Assembly: GCA_030445265.1 (NCBI GenBank)
Contig: JAUCSC010000001.1
Location: forward strand, 418,494-482,493
Source of the DNA: Candidatus Saccharimonadota bacterium
GTDB taxonomy: Bacteria; Patescibacteriota; Saccharimonadia; Saccharimonadales; Saccharimonadaceae
Direction of reading: 5' to 3'
Length of the DNA: 64,000 nucleotides
Position numbers and translations under genes: made by a program. Of the stretch, positions 33,105 through 41,541 are shown piece by piece. The stretch's first letter is position 1, and each line of letters opens with the position of its first letter. The notes under the pieces were generated by a model that saw only the letters and a list, made by a program, of their open reading frames with translations, did no database searches and was not told the origin of the DNA.

Positions 33105-33719
33105 TTGGCACGATTACTCCCGGCAGCACTAGAGAAGGTAATTGATGAACTCGGCCGCTTGCCGGGAGTAGGTGTGCGTACCGCTGAACGGTATGCGTAT
33201 TATTTGTTACGCTCACAACAGCATAACAATGAATCCTTAGCGAAGGCGGTGGCGTCACTCAAAACTGATGTAAAGACCTGCCCGGTGACGTTTGCGCTGA
33301 TTAATGCCGATGAGACTGTCTCGCACCTTTATAATGACCCCGACCGCAACAAACAGCTCGTCGCGGTTGTAGAAGAGCCTCTTGATATCATCGCTCTCGA
33401 ACGAACAGGCCAGTTCAAGGGTACCTATCATGTCCTCGGTGGCGCCATCAGCCCGATAGACGGCATTGGTCCGGAGCAACTCCATATTCCCGAACTCGTT
33501 AAGCGCCTCGAGGACGACGAGGTAGAGGAGGTTATCATTGCAACCAACGCCAGCGTTGAAGGTGAATCGACCGCATTATACCTACAGCGACACATTAAAG
33601 ATGCTGGCGTTGAAGTGACGCTTTCCCGTTTAGCACGGGGCATCCCCGTTGGTGTGGACCTGGAGTACGCCGACCAGATCACCCTGACTCACGCACTCGA
33701 AGGCCGCCGCCTGCTTTAA
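33105..33719 (+). CDS. recR: Recombination protein RecR with a degenerate zinc finger
   Basis: RecR loads RecA with RecO/RecF. The helix-hairpin-helix (LGRLPGVGVRTAERYAYYLL) and the Toprim domain (VVEEPLDIIALERTG, YHVLGGAISPIDGIGPEQL) are intact. The C4 zinc finger is not: in the segment after KTC (Cys59) only one Cys remains where four are expected. Gene context (ybaB-recR) is classical and the length of 204 is normal. The start is TTG 33105, with AAGGA spaced 6 nt. Confidence 0.92.
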   Translation: MARLLPAALEKVIDELGRLPGVGVRTAERYAYYLLRSQQHNNESLAKAVASLKTDVKTCPVTFALINADETVSHLYNDPDRNKQLVAVVEEPLDIIALERTGQFKGTYHVLGGAISPIDGIGPEQLHIPELVKRLEDDEVEEVIIATNASVEGESTALYLQRHIKDAGVEVTLSRLARGIPVGVDLEYADQITLTHALEGRRLL

Positions 33720-33780
33720 ACGTTCTCGGTCGCCACTTTGCCAATAAGAGCTTGTACGACAATCTGGTAGAATAAGTATA

Positions 33781-34770
33781 ATGTTCGACAAAATTATTCC
33801 GCCCATACACGATGCACAAAATATTCTCATTATCCAGGCAGAAAATCCTGATGGAGATTCACTAGCGAGTGCGCTCGCACTTGATGAACTCCTCGAAAAT
33901 ATCGGCAAGAAAGTAACATTATTCTGCGCCATTGATATTCCAAAATATCTTCGTTACATAACCGGTTGGGATAGGGTAGTAAGCGACTGGCCAAACCATG
34001 CGGACGCGATCATCATTGTCGATACGTCCAGCAAAGCATTACTTGAGAAAACGCTGCAGATTCCGTCCGCCCAATCACTTTTGGAGCGGACACCCGTTAT
34101 CGTGCTTGACCATCACGCCGATGTCACCAGCGATTTGCCATTTGAACATCTTTCCGTGAACGACGAAGCCGCCGTTTCGACTGGTGAGGTTATTTATGAC
34201 CTCGCGGTACAGCAACACTGGACCGTCACACAGCAAGCCGCCGAACATATGTTCATCTCGCTTCAAGCGGACACATTGGGACTAACGACCCCCTCGACGA
34301 CGGCTAAAAGTTATCAAGTTGCCGCTGATCTCGTCGCCCTGGGCGCGGTTCCGGCCGACATAGAGCTCCGGCGCCGTGAGTATATGAAGAAGCCGGCTGA
34401 CATATTAGCCTATAAAGCCGAGTTGATCCAGCGCATTGAATACCATCTTGACGGTAAGCTAGCGACCGTTCACATTCCCTGGGCAGACATTCAAGCGTAC
34501 AGTGACCGGTACAATCCGAGCGTACTGGTACTCGACGAGATGCGCCTCGTGGAAGGGGTTGAAATTGCTATTGCTATCAAGACGTATCCTGATGGTAAAT
34601 TGACAGGTAAGATTCGATCTAACCTGCCTATAGCCCATACGGTAGCAGGCTATTTTGGCGGCGGCGGCCATGAACATTCTGCCGGTTTTAAGATTTATGA
34701 GAGCATTGACGAGCTTTTGCCCGAGCTTATCTCTGGTGTCGATAAAGCCGTGAAAGCTGAAACCATATGA
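33781..34770 (+). CDS. DHH/DHHA1 phosphoesterase, NrnA-like
   Basis: DHH-family motifs are seen in order: AENPDGDSLAS (residues 20-30), a VDTSS motif, the LDHHAD signature near 109 and the C-terminal DHHA1 motif FGGGGHEHSAGF near 295. Members degrade nanoRNA, pAp or cyclic dinucleotides using Mn2+. The specific substrate cannot be decided. TAGAAT with an upstream TGG lies 7 nt before the ATG. The 3' end overlaps cysS by 4 bp (ATGA). Confidence 0.87.
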   Translation: MFDKIIPPIHDAQNILIIQAENPDGDSLASALALDELLENIGKKVTLFCAIDIPKYLRYITGWDRVVSDWPNHADAIIIVDTSSKALLEKTLQIPSAQSLLERTPVIVLDHHADVTSDLPFEHLSVNDEAAVSTGEVIYDLAVQQHWTVTQQAAEHMFISLQADTLGLTTPSTTAKSYQVAADLVALGAVPADIELRRREYMKKPADILAYKAELIQRIEYHLDGKLATVHIPWADIQAYSDRYNPSVLVLDEMRLVEGVEIAIAIKTYPDGKLTGKIRSNLPIAHTVAGYFGGGGHEHSAGFKIYESIDELLPELISGVDKAVKAETI

Positions 34771-36173
34771 CCGTACGTTTGCACAATACGATGACAAGAA
34801 CGGTTGAAGAATTTCAGCCAATAGGCGGTATCGTTAAGTTATTTGTGTGTGGTCCGACCGTCTACGACTTCTCACACCTCGGTCACGCAAAAACGTATGT
34901 TCAGTTTGACGTACTGGCTCGGATGCTTCGAGCTCACAATTATGAAGTCACATACCTTCAAAATATTACGAATATCGATGATAAGATTTTAGTAAGAGCG
35001 GCCGAACGCGATATGGATTGGATGGGTCTTGCCGATCAATTTTACGATGAGTACCTAACAGATATGACGGTGCTCAATAATACGTCGGTCGACCGCTACG
35101 CAAAAGCGACTGATTATATTGATGATATCGTCCGCCAAGTAACAGTCCTATTCGACAAAGGCCATGCCTATGAAATACCGGGCGATGGTATTTATTTCGA
35201 AATAGCGACATTCCCTGAATATGGCAAGCTGTCTGGCAGGCATGACGTTGAACAAAATGATGCTCAGTCCCGGATCGATGACAGCCCAGACAAGCGCGGC
35301 TGGAACGATTTTTGTTTATGGAAATTTTCAAGAGCCGGGGAACCATCATGGGATGCACCGTTCGGTTCTGGACGGCCGGGTTGGCATATTGAGGATACGG
35401 CCATTACCGAGCATCACTTTGGTCCGCAATATGACATCCACGGCGGAGCAATTGATCTCATCTTCCCGCACCATGAAGCCGAATTAACCCAAATGGAGTC
35501 CGCCTCTGGTAAAGTACCTTTTGTGAAACACTGGGTGCACAGTGGCTTCCTGACTGTTGATGGTGAAAAGATGTCAAAGAGTCTCGGCAACTTTTCCACG
35601 ATTCGTGAAATTCTTGATAATGGCACTGACCCCATGGCCATACGACTCTACATGCTGCAATCTCATTATCGATCGCCCGTTAACTTTACGCTAGAGAACC
35701 TGGGCGCCGCAAAAAATCGACTCGATAATTGGCGTTCTCTCGCGGTACTGCGCCATCAGCTCCACGACACCATACGAGCCGATAGTCACGGCTACCTCGA
35801 CGACAGCGAGGCTTCATTTGCCGCGGCCCATCAAACATTACTGGGCGCACTCGCCGATGATTTGAACACGCCCGAGGCGCTGAAGCTCATCGATGAAACG
35901 TTCTCGGGTATAGTCCTGACGGATCCTCGTCAGCTCCACCAACCTTCATTTGTAACCTACCTTGAACTGATTGACGACGTACTGGGGCTCCAACTTCTGA
36001 AGTCCACACCTGATATTGATGATGAGTCTAAACAATTACTCATCGAACGTAACCGAGCCCGCGACGAGCAACAATGGGACCGCTCAGATGAACTGCGAAA
36101 AGACCTTGAAGCGCGTAATATTGCAGTTCGCGACAGCATACACGGCACGATCTGGTCCTATATTACCTCGTAG
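34767..36173 (+). CDS. cysS: Cysteinyl-tRNA synthetase
   Basis: A class I synthetase charging tRNA-Cys. The HIGH-like motif (FSHLGHAKT, near 34), WHIED motif, FPHHEAEL and KMSKS (near 271) are present; the length of 468 is normal. Of the four zinc ligands used by characterised enzymes, Cys28 and the HxxxE pair of the PHHE region are kept. The ligand normally in WHIEC is Asp here (WHIED). Translation is coupled to the DHH phosphoesterase by a 4-bp overlap. Confidence 0.95.
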   Translation: MTVRLHNTMTRTVEEFQPIGGIVKLFVCGPTVYDFSHLGHAKTYVQFDVLARMLRAHNYEVTYLQNITNIDDKILVRAAERDMDWMGLADQFYDEYLTDMTVLNNTSVDRYAKATDYIDDIVRQVTVLFDKGHAYEIPGDGIYFEIATFPEYGKLSGRHDVEQNDAQSRIDDSPDKRGWNDFCLWKFSRAGEPSWDAPFGSGRPGWHIEDTAITEHHFGPQYDIHGGAIDLIFPHHEAELTQMESASGKVPFVKHWVHSGFLTVDGEKMSKSLGNFSTIREILDNGTDPMAIRLYMLQSHYRSPVNFTLENLGAAKNRLDNWRSLAVLRHQLHDTIRADSHGYLDDSEASFAAAHQTLLGALADDLNTPEALKLIDETFSGIVLTDPRQLHQPSFVTYLELIDDVLGLQLLKSTPDIDDESKQLLIERNRARDEQQWDRSDELRKDLEARNIAVRDSIHGTIWSYITS

Positions 36174-36205
36174 GTAGCGCCTAAGAAGCTTTTTCGATAC
36201 GTCCG

Positions 36206-37336
36206 CTAGGAAGGCGTATCTCTGCTTTCAGCTTTCGCAATAAGCTTGGTTCGCTTTTCGCGCTCCTGCTTGTTATTGCCGAAGTGTTCCTCAACCAATA
36301 CTCGCACTGCACCAGCGACTGGTATAGCGATAATACCACCGGCAATGCCAAAGACGTAGAGACCTATCGTGACCGACGTAAGAACGGCGAGTGCTGTCAG
36401 GTCGATCTTTTTGGATTGGATATGCGGAGAAATAAAGTTATTTTCAATCTGCTGATATGCAATGAAGTAAATAGCATAAGTAATCGCCGCAGGAACACTA
36501 TTGAATGCAAGCAGGAGAGTTACAATCGTACCGCCAATGGTTGCGCCAAACATTGGAATGAGCGACATAATAAACGTAATGGCAGCAGTTGGCATGGCAA
36601 GGTTGGCCGGTACTGACGGGAATACAAAGCTGATGATGAAGACGGCGAGACCAGCAAAGCCTGCACCAATTGCCGAGACCGTTAATTGGCCGGTGACATA
36701 CCCCGTAAATACAGCATACATACGACTGGCCAGGCGTTGGTGTTTCTCGAGCTTGGTCGGATCCTTATAAATACTCCAGATTCGTTTAATCCACGTTGGC
36801 CCTTCGATGAGCATCAAAAAGGTGAGGACGAGCACAAGCAGTGTCGCCGTCAATATACCGAAAACCGAACCAATACTCGTGACGACAGCCTGGCCGGCAT
36901 TAGCCGCAAGTCGTGAGGTATTGTCTTTAATAGAGTTGGCGGCTTGATTGACCTGATCACGCAAATCGTACTGATCAATAAAGTGGTTGACCCCGGCCCA
37001 TTGTTGATTCGCCGTATCGGCAATATTTGGGAATGTCTGCACAAACTTTGCGCTCTGCTGAACGATGGGAGGAATAACAAGAAATACTATCGAAGCCAAT
37101 ACTGCCATGACGGCCACATAGGCGAGCGCCGTTGCCGCAACTCGGCTACGACCAGGTAGGAGCCGCGATAGTCGTGAAACGGGACGATTCAGGGCGAGCG
37201 CCAAGAAGGCTGCGATGGCAAGAATCACCAGGGCGGTGCGTGCACTATAAACTGCTAAAATTACCAGCCCGAAGCCAATGACAACGAGGCCAAAGCGGAC
37301 AAATGTACGGGTGTCGATATCTATTCGGGTCTTCAT
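36206..37336 (-). CDS. AI-2E family transporter (UPF0118 permease)
   Basis: The 376-residue membrane protein has about seven or eight hydrophobic segments and the family pattern: FLVIPPIVQQ near 85, LVLTFLMLIEGP near 170, and the C-terminal MPTAAITFIMSLIPMFGATIGG and ENNFISPHIQSKKIDL. Relatives export autoinducer-2 or exchange ions; no single function should be assumed. The start is ATG 37336, 6 nt after TATAAT on the minus strand. A longer frame to 37522 is rejected because it overlaps the divergent oxidase gene. Confidence 0.87.
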   Translation of the reverse strand: MKTRIDIDTRTFVRFGLVVIGFGLVILAVYSARTALVILAIAAFLALALNRPVSRLSRLLPGRSRVAATALAYVAVMAVLASIVFLVIPPIVQQSAKFVQTFPNIADTANQQWAGVNHFIDQYDLRDQVNQAANSIKDNTSRLAANAGQAVVTSIGSVFGILTATLLVLVLTFLMLIEGPTWIKRIWSIYKDPTKLEKHQRLASRMYAVFTGYVTGQLTVSAIGAGFAGLAVFIISFVFPSVPANLAMPTAAITFIMSLIPMFGATIGGTIVTLLLAFNSVPAAITYAIYFIAYQQIENNFISPHIQSKKIDLTALAVLTSVTIGLYVFGIAGGIIAIPVAGAVRVLVEEHFGNNKQEREKRTKLIAKAESRDTPS

Positions 37337-37427
37337 GCTGTCATTATACACACTTTTATCCCCGAGACACACCTGAATAACAGATACATTCTCGACATAA
37401 TGCTTATGGCTCCGGTATAGTAACATT

Positions 37428-39098
37428 ATGGAACCATTACTTACTGAACTTCGCCAGGTCCTTGAGGGCGAAGTATTCTCAGACAAAGCCCAGCGATATG
37501 AATACTGCCATGATGCGAGCATTTATGAAATCATCCCGGATGCAGTTCTCTGGCCGAAGCACGCGCATGATATTAGCTCAATTGTGAAAATGGTCAGTCA
37601 GCATAAATCAGTCTACCCGTCGCTTGCTATCACTGCACGGAGCGCTGGTACTGATATGTCCGGAGCGGCGATTGGTGAATCGTTGATCCTTGATATGACT
37701 CGTCACTTCAATCAAATCCATAGTGCGTCAGCCACCATGCTTCACACTCAGCCAGGTGTTTTTATGCGTGATATTGACCCGCTGCTTGCAGAGCATGGTG
37801 TCATGCTCGGCTCGGTTCCCGCCAGCCGAGCTATTAATACTATTGGGGGCATGGTTGCTAATAACTCAGGTGGGGAACAGTCGCTGCGCTATGGCAACAC
37901 CGAACGCTGGGTGCGTGAAGTAAAAGCAGTACTGTCTGATGGCCATGAATATACTATCCGACCACTTACCAAAAAACAGCTTGATGAAAAAATGACACAT
38001 GATACATTCGAAGGGCGATTGTATAAGAATGTCTTTGACCTGATCGAAGCACACTATGACCTCATCAAAAATGCGCGCCCGCATGTTAATAAAAATTCAA
38101 TGGGGTATGGCCTCTGGGATGTATGGGACCGGGATAAAGGCATCTTCGACATGACGCATCTCATCTCCGGCAGCCAGGGAACGCTCGGTATTATAACCGA
38201 CATAAAGATGGAGCCAGTCCCTAAAGCTAAGCATACCGGACTCCTCCTGGCGTATCTTCCGTCGACCAAGCTGCTTGAGCAAGTTATCCCGCTCGTCGTC
38301 TCGCATAATCCGGCAACGTTCGAAGGTTTTGACGACGTAACGTTCAATCTGGGCATCCGCTACTTCAAGACATTTCAGCGCCAGCTCGGCATGAAAGAAT
38401 GGCTCAAGCAACAAGCTGCACTCCTCGGCTCGGTCGCTAAATTCAAAGGGCATCTCCCCAATATTGTTTTGATGATCGAATTTGAAGGCGAGACGTACGA
38501 GGAAGTAAACGACAAGATTATCTCGCTGCAAGCCGACTTCGCCCGCCACCATGTCCGTATCCGCACCGATATCGAAGGCAATGAAGAAATGAGCAAGCCC
38601 TTCTGGGAGATACGCCGTGCCAGTCTCGCGCTTCTCCGTCAACGCGTCAAAAGTAAGTATGCCTCACCATTCATGGACGATTTGACCGTACAGCCAAAAT
38701 TTGTGCCCGAGTTTTTTCCAAAGGTACGGGCCATTATCCGAAAATACAAGCTACCGGCTACCATTGCCGGTCACTTCGGCGATGGAAACTTCCATATCAT
38801 TCCGCTCATGGACATTACCAGCCACGCCGATCAACAGAAGCTTGAACCTGCTATGCGCGAATTAGTGGGCATCGTCAAACAATACGGCGGCACGCTTGCC
38901 GGAGAACATAATGACGGCATGGTACGCGGCCCCTGGCTGAGGGCAATGTTTGGCGACGAAATGTTCCAGATATTCAAGCAAACCAAAGAACTTTTTGACC
39001 CGCTATACATCTTTAACCCGCATAAGAAAACAGATGCATCGTGGGATTATAGTATGAGCCGCATCCGTTCCGAGAAGACTCGTCAGCTTATCAAATAG
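37428..39098 (+). CDS. FAD-binding oxidase/dehydrogenase (GlcD/D-lactate dehydrogenase-like)
   Basis: An N-terminal FAD-binding type 4 (PCMH) domain contains ITARSAGTDMSGAAIG, GVFMRDIDPLLAEHGVMLGS and GGMVANNSGGEQSLRYG. The C-terminal FAD-oxidase domain has HFGDGNFHIIPLMD and GGTLAGEHNDGMVRGP. Such flavoenzymes oxidise D-lactate, glycolate or other 2-hydroxyacids. No 4Fe-4S partner domain is fused or adjacent. The ATG follows TATAGT by 6 nt. It is divergent from the AI-2E permease. Confidence 0.88.
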   Translation: MEPLLTELRQVLEGEVFSDKAQRYEYCHDASIYEIIPDAVLWPKHAHDISSIVKMVSQHKSVYPSLAITARSAGTDMSGAAIGESLILDMTRHFNQIHSASATMLHTQPGVFMRDIDPLLAEHGVMLGSVPASRAINTIGGMVANNSGGEQSLRYGNTERWVREVKAVLSDGHEYTIRPLTKKQLDEKMTHDTFEGRLYKNVFDLIEAHYDLIKNARPHVNKNSMGYGLWDVWDRDKGIFDMTHLISGSQGTLGIITDIKMEPVPKAKHTGLLLAYLPSTKLLEQVIPLVVSHNPATFEGFDDVTFNLGIRYFKTFQRQLGMKEWLKQQAALLGSVAKFKGHLPNIVLMIEFEGETYEEVNDKIISLQADFARHHVRIRTDIEGNEEMSKPFWEIRRASLALLRQRVKSKYASPFMDDLTVQPKFVPEFFPKVRAIIRKYKLPATIAGHFGDGNFHIIPLMDITSHADQQKLEPAMRELVGIVKQYGGTLAGEHNDGMVRGPWLRAMFGDEMFQIFKQTKELFDPLYIFNPHKKTDASWDYSMSRIRSEKTRQLIK

Positions 39099-39150
39099 CC
39101 TTTCATGTTAATCTCAGTACTCTCTCAGCTATTTCTATTATAATGGTGAT

Positions 39151-39825
39151 ATGAGAGTTCTAATCGTTGAAGATGAGCATAAGATTGCCCGAGCCCTTAA
39201 AAAAGCGCTTGAGCAAGAGTCCTATGCTGTCGACGTCTGTTACGATGGGGACGACGGATACGGAATGGCGACGACTGAGCCATATGATGTGGCGATAATC
39301 GACCGCATGCTCCCTGGTGATTACGACGGTATTGGTATCGTGAAGGGTATGCGAGCCAATAAAGTACATACGCCGGTTTTATTCCTGAGCGCCATGGGCA
39401 GCGTCAATGACCGCACCGACGGCTTAGACGCCGGTGCCGATGATTATCTGACAAAACCATTTGCACTCGAGGAATTGCTCGCTCGTGTACGCGCCCTCCT
39501 GCGTCGACCCAATGAACAACAACCAACGGTTTTAAGAGTTGGTGATTTGACGCTTGATACGGTTCATTTTGCTGTCAAACGAGGAGACCGAGACATACGG
39601 CTAACAAGCAAGGAGTTTGCGCTGCTCGAATTTCTCATGCGCAATGCTGGCCGACCGCTCAGTAAGGACGTCATTATTAGCCATGTCTGGGATTACGACG
39701 CTGATATCTTGCCAAACACCGTTGAAGTGTACGTCAAATATCTTCGTAACAAAATTGATGCTTCGTTTACTCAGCCCTTAATACATACGCTGCGTGGCTT
39801 TGGCTACAAGCTAGAGGCAAAGTGA
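39151..39825 (+). CDS. OmpR/PhoB-family response regulator
   Basis: The receiver domain has the acidic pocket (VEDEH), phospho-acceptor Asp51 in IIDRMLPG, and Lys in TKPFALEEL. The C-terminal winged helix reads RLTSKEFALLEFLM through HTLRGFGYKLEAK. The gene is followed 5 bp later by its histidine kinase, giving a complete two-component system. TATAAT lies 6 nt before the ATG, implying a leaderless operon. Confidence 0.94.
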   Translation: MRVLIVEDEHKIARALKKALEQESYAVDVCYDGDDGYGMATTEPYDVAIIDRMLPGDYDGIGIVKGMRANKVHTPVLFLSAMGSVNDRTDGLDAGADDYLTKPFALEELLARVRALLRRPNEQQPTVLRVGDLTLDTVHFAVKRGDRDIRLTSKEFALLEFLMRNAGRPLSKDVIISHVWDYDADILPNTVEVYVKYLRNKIDASFTQPLIHTLRGFGYKLEAK

Positions 39826-39829
39826 CCCA

Positions 39830-40837
39830 ATGTTCCAGTCTGCCACGCTCAAACTGACCGGATGGTACCTCGCCATTATTATTTGCATAAGTTTAATATT
39901 TAGTTATCTTATTTATGTACTATCCGTCAATGAAGTAGAAGTACGGCTGGAGAATTTACAAAGTGGCCTTACGCAGGCGATTGGGGTACTACCGATCGGG
40001 GAGTCGGCCATAAAAGGGCAACTGAGCGAAGCTGGTGTACGCATTATCGTCAGCCTGGCGTATATGAATGCCGTCGTTATTGTTGGCGGCGGAGTGGGGA
40101 GCTATTTACTGGCACGGCGGACTATGCGGCCGATAGAAGAAATGCATGATGCACAGTCCCGTTTCACGAGTGATGCCAGCCACGAGCTTAGGACGCCGCT
40201 TGCCACAATGAGAACGGAGCTGGAAGTATCGCTCCGAGATGAAAAGATAACGAAGGCCGAGCTACGCGAAGTACTCCATAGCAACCTGGAAGAAGTCGAA
40301 AAGCTTTCACACTTATCCGAAATGCTCCTGACCTTATCACGACTGGAATATCATAAACTGGCAAAAAGCCGGTTAAATCTTCGTGAGCTCACCGAAGAAG
40401 TAGTACGACATATCAATTCCAAGAAGCGTCCTATTACCATTGAGGGGCCAGATAAGGTCAGCGTCTATGGTAATGAGGCAGCAATCAGTGAGTTGATTAC
40501 CATACTGATCGATAATGCCCTGAAATATAGTCCCGAAGGATCACCGATTATCATCCGCCTTCACGAGCGGCTGCTTCAGTCGACATTTCGCATCACAAAC
40601 CAAGGACCTGGTATCAATGAAAAAATGCTGCCCTATATCTTTGAAAGGTTCTTCCGCGCCGATACATCCCGCACAAAGTCCTCCGAGCAAGGATTAGGCC
40701 TGGGACTTGCGATTGCCAAGAAGATTGCCGAGCTCCACGATGGCACCATCAGCGCCGCCAGCAAGCCGGGGGAGCAGACAACATTCATCGTTGGACTGCC
40801 AACAAATAAAGATTTTTCGCCTATACCACATCGATAA
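39830..40837 (+). CDS. Two-component sensor histidine kinase
   Basis: There are two N-terminal transmembrane segments (about 12-35 and 70-93) with a very short external loop of about 35 residues. HisKA has SDASHELRTPLAT (His near 117), and the HATPase domain has DNALKYSPEG and GLGLGLAIAKK. It is partner to the adjacent response regulator. The small external loop suggests sensing within or close to the membrane. The ATG is 5 bp after the regulator's stop. Confidence 0.92.
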   Translation: MFQSATLKLTGWYLAIIICISLIFSYLIYVLSVNEVEVRLENLQSGLTQAIGVLPIGESAIKGQLSEAGVRIIVSLAYMNAVVIVGGGVGSYLLARRTMRPIEEMHDAQSRFTSDASHELRTPLATMRTELEVSLRDEKITKAELREVLHSNLEEVEKLSHLSEMLLTLSRLEYHKLAKSRLNLRELTEEVVRHINSKKRPITIEGPDKVSVYGNEAAISELITILIDNALKYSPEGSPIIIRLHERLLQSTFRITNQGPGINEKMLPYIFERFFRADTSRTKSSEQGLGLGLAIAKKIAELHDGTISAASKPGEQTTFIVGLPTNKDFSPIPHR

Positions 40838-40994
40838 TATCGATTCTGGTTATGCTTTTGCTAAATTACAACGATATAGTGCTGTTTCTCAGACTCTCCT
40901 CAGCTTCGTGAGCAAGAATAGGGACAGTAGCTCGTAACGGCGAAGCTACAAAGCAACAGGTGCTCCGCACACATAAACAAGGAGGAATCAAATT

Positions 40995-41471
40995 ATGAAC
41001 ACTACCACCGAACTCGCAACAGTGATGCTTAGTAAAAAAGGCATGAAAGAATTGCAGAAATCTATTTCGCAGCTCGAACATGACCGCCATCAACATATTA
41101 TTGGCCTGCATGAACTCGACAAGACAACAGGGCATGATGACCGTCTTGAGCGTATTGAACGGCTGGCACGCCTCGAAGTCATCGAGAGCGACCTTGCCGA
41201 CAAGAAAGCGACGCTCCTCCGCGCAAAACTTATTCCATCAAAACGAGCCCGTCTCCGCGTCGCCATGGGATCTGTTGTTGATCTTATCGATCAACAGGGC
41301 CGTTTGATTAGCTACACGCTTGTCGACTCGATCGAAGCTAATCCTAGCGATGGCCGCATCTCAGTGGCAAGCCCACTCGGACAGAGCCTCGTCGGTAAGA
41401 CTGCTAAAGATATCGTCGAGTGGGGATCTGGCTTAAAAGCGAACCAGCTTCAGCTCGTCCGTATCCACTAA
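40995..41471 (+). CDS. Gre-family transcription elongation factor
   Basis: The C-terminal FKBP-like domain is well conserved (GSVVDLIDQQGRLISYTLVDS, ISVASPLGQSLVGKTAKDIVEW). The N-terminal coiled coil (residues 10-75) is present, but the usual acidic tip motif of GreA (GDLxEN) is replaced by a GHDDRLERI stretch. Length 158 equals GreA. Gre factors insert the tip into the polymerase to cleave backtracked RNA, so tip divergence may alter activity. AAGGAGG precedes the ATG. Confidence 0.85.
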   Translation: MNTTTELATVMLSKKGMKELQKSISQLEHDRHQHIIGLHELDKTTGHDDRLERIERLARLEVIESDLADKKATLLRAKLIPSKRARLRVAMGSVVDLIDQQGRLISYTLVDSIEANPSDGRISVASPLGQSLVGKTAKDIVEWGSGLKANQLQLVRIH

Positions 41472-41491
41472 GTATAGTTAATGAATCTTGA

Positions 41492-41526
41492 ACACCGCTC
41501 CAGCACTAACGGAGCGGTGTTTTTTT
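41492..41526 (+). terminator. Intrinsic terminator after the Gre factor
   Basis: ACACCGCTCC (41492-41501) and GGAGCGGTGT (41511-41520) enclose AGCACTAAC and are followed by six T. The promoter of the P-type ATPase begins right after it. Confidence 0.9.
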
Positions 41527-41541
41527 GCTACAATGAAGCTA

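Noticed and set aside
37337..37522. Upstream extension of the AI-2E permease
   Set aside because: It overlaps the divergent FAD oxidase start, and TATAAT lies 6 nt before ATG 37336.
41488..41541. Upstream start for the P-type ATPase
   Set aside because: The added codons lie on the Gre terminator and the ATPase -10 box.
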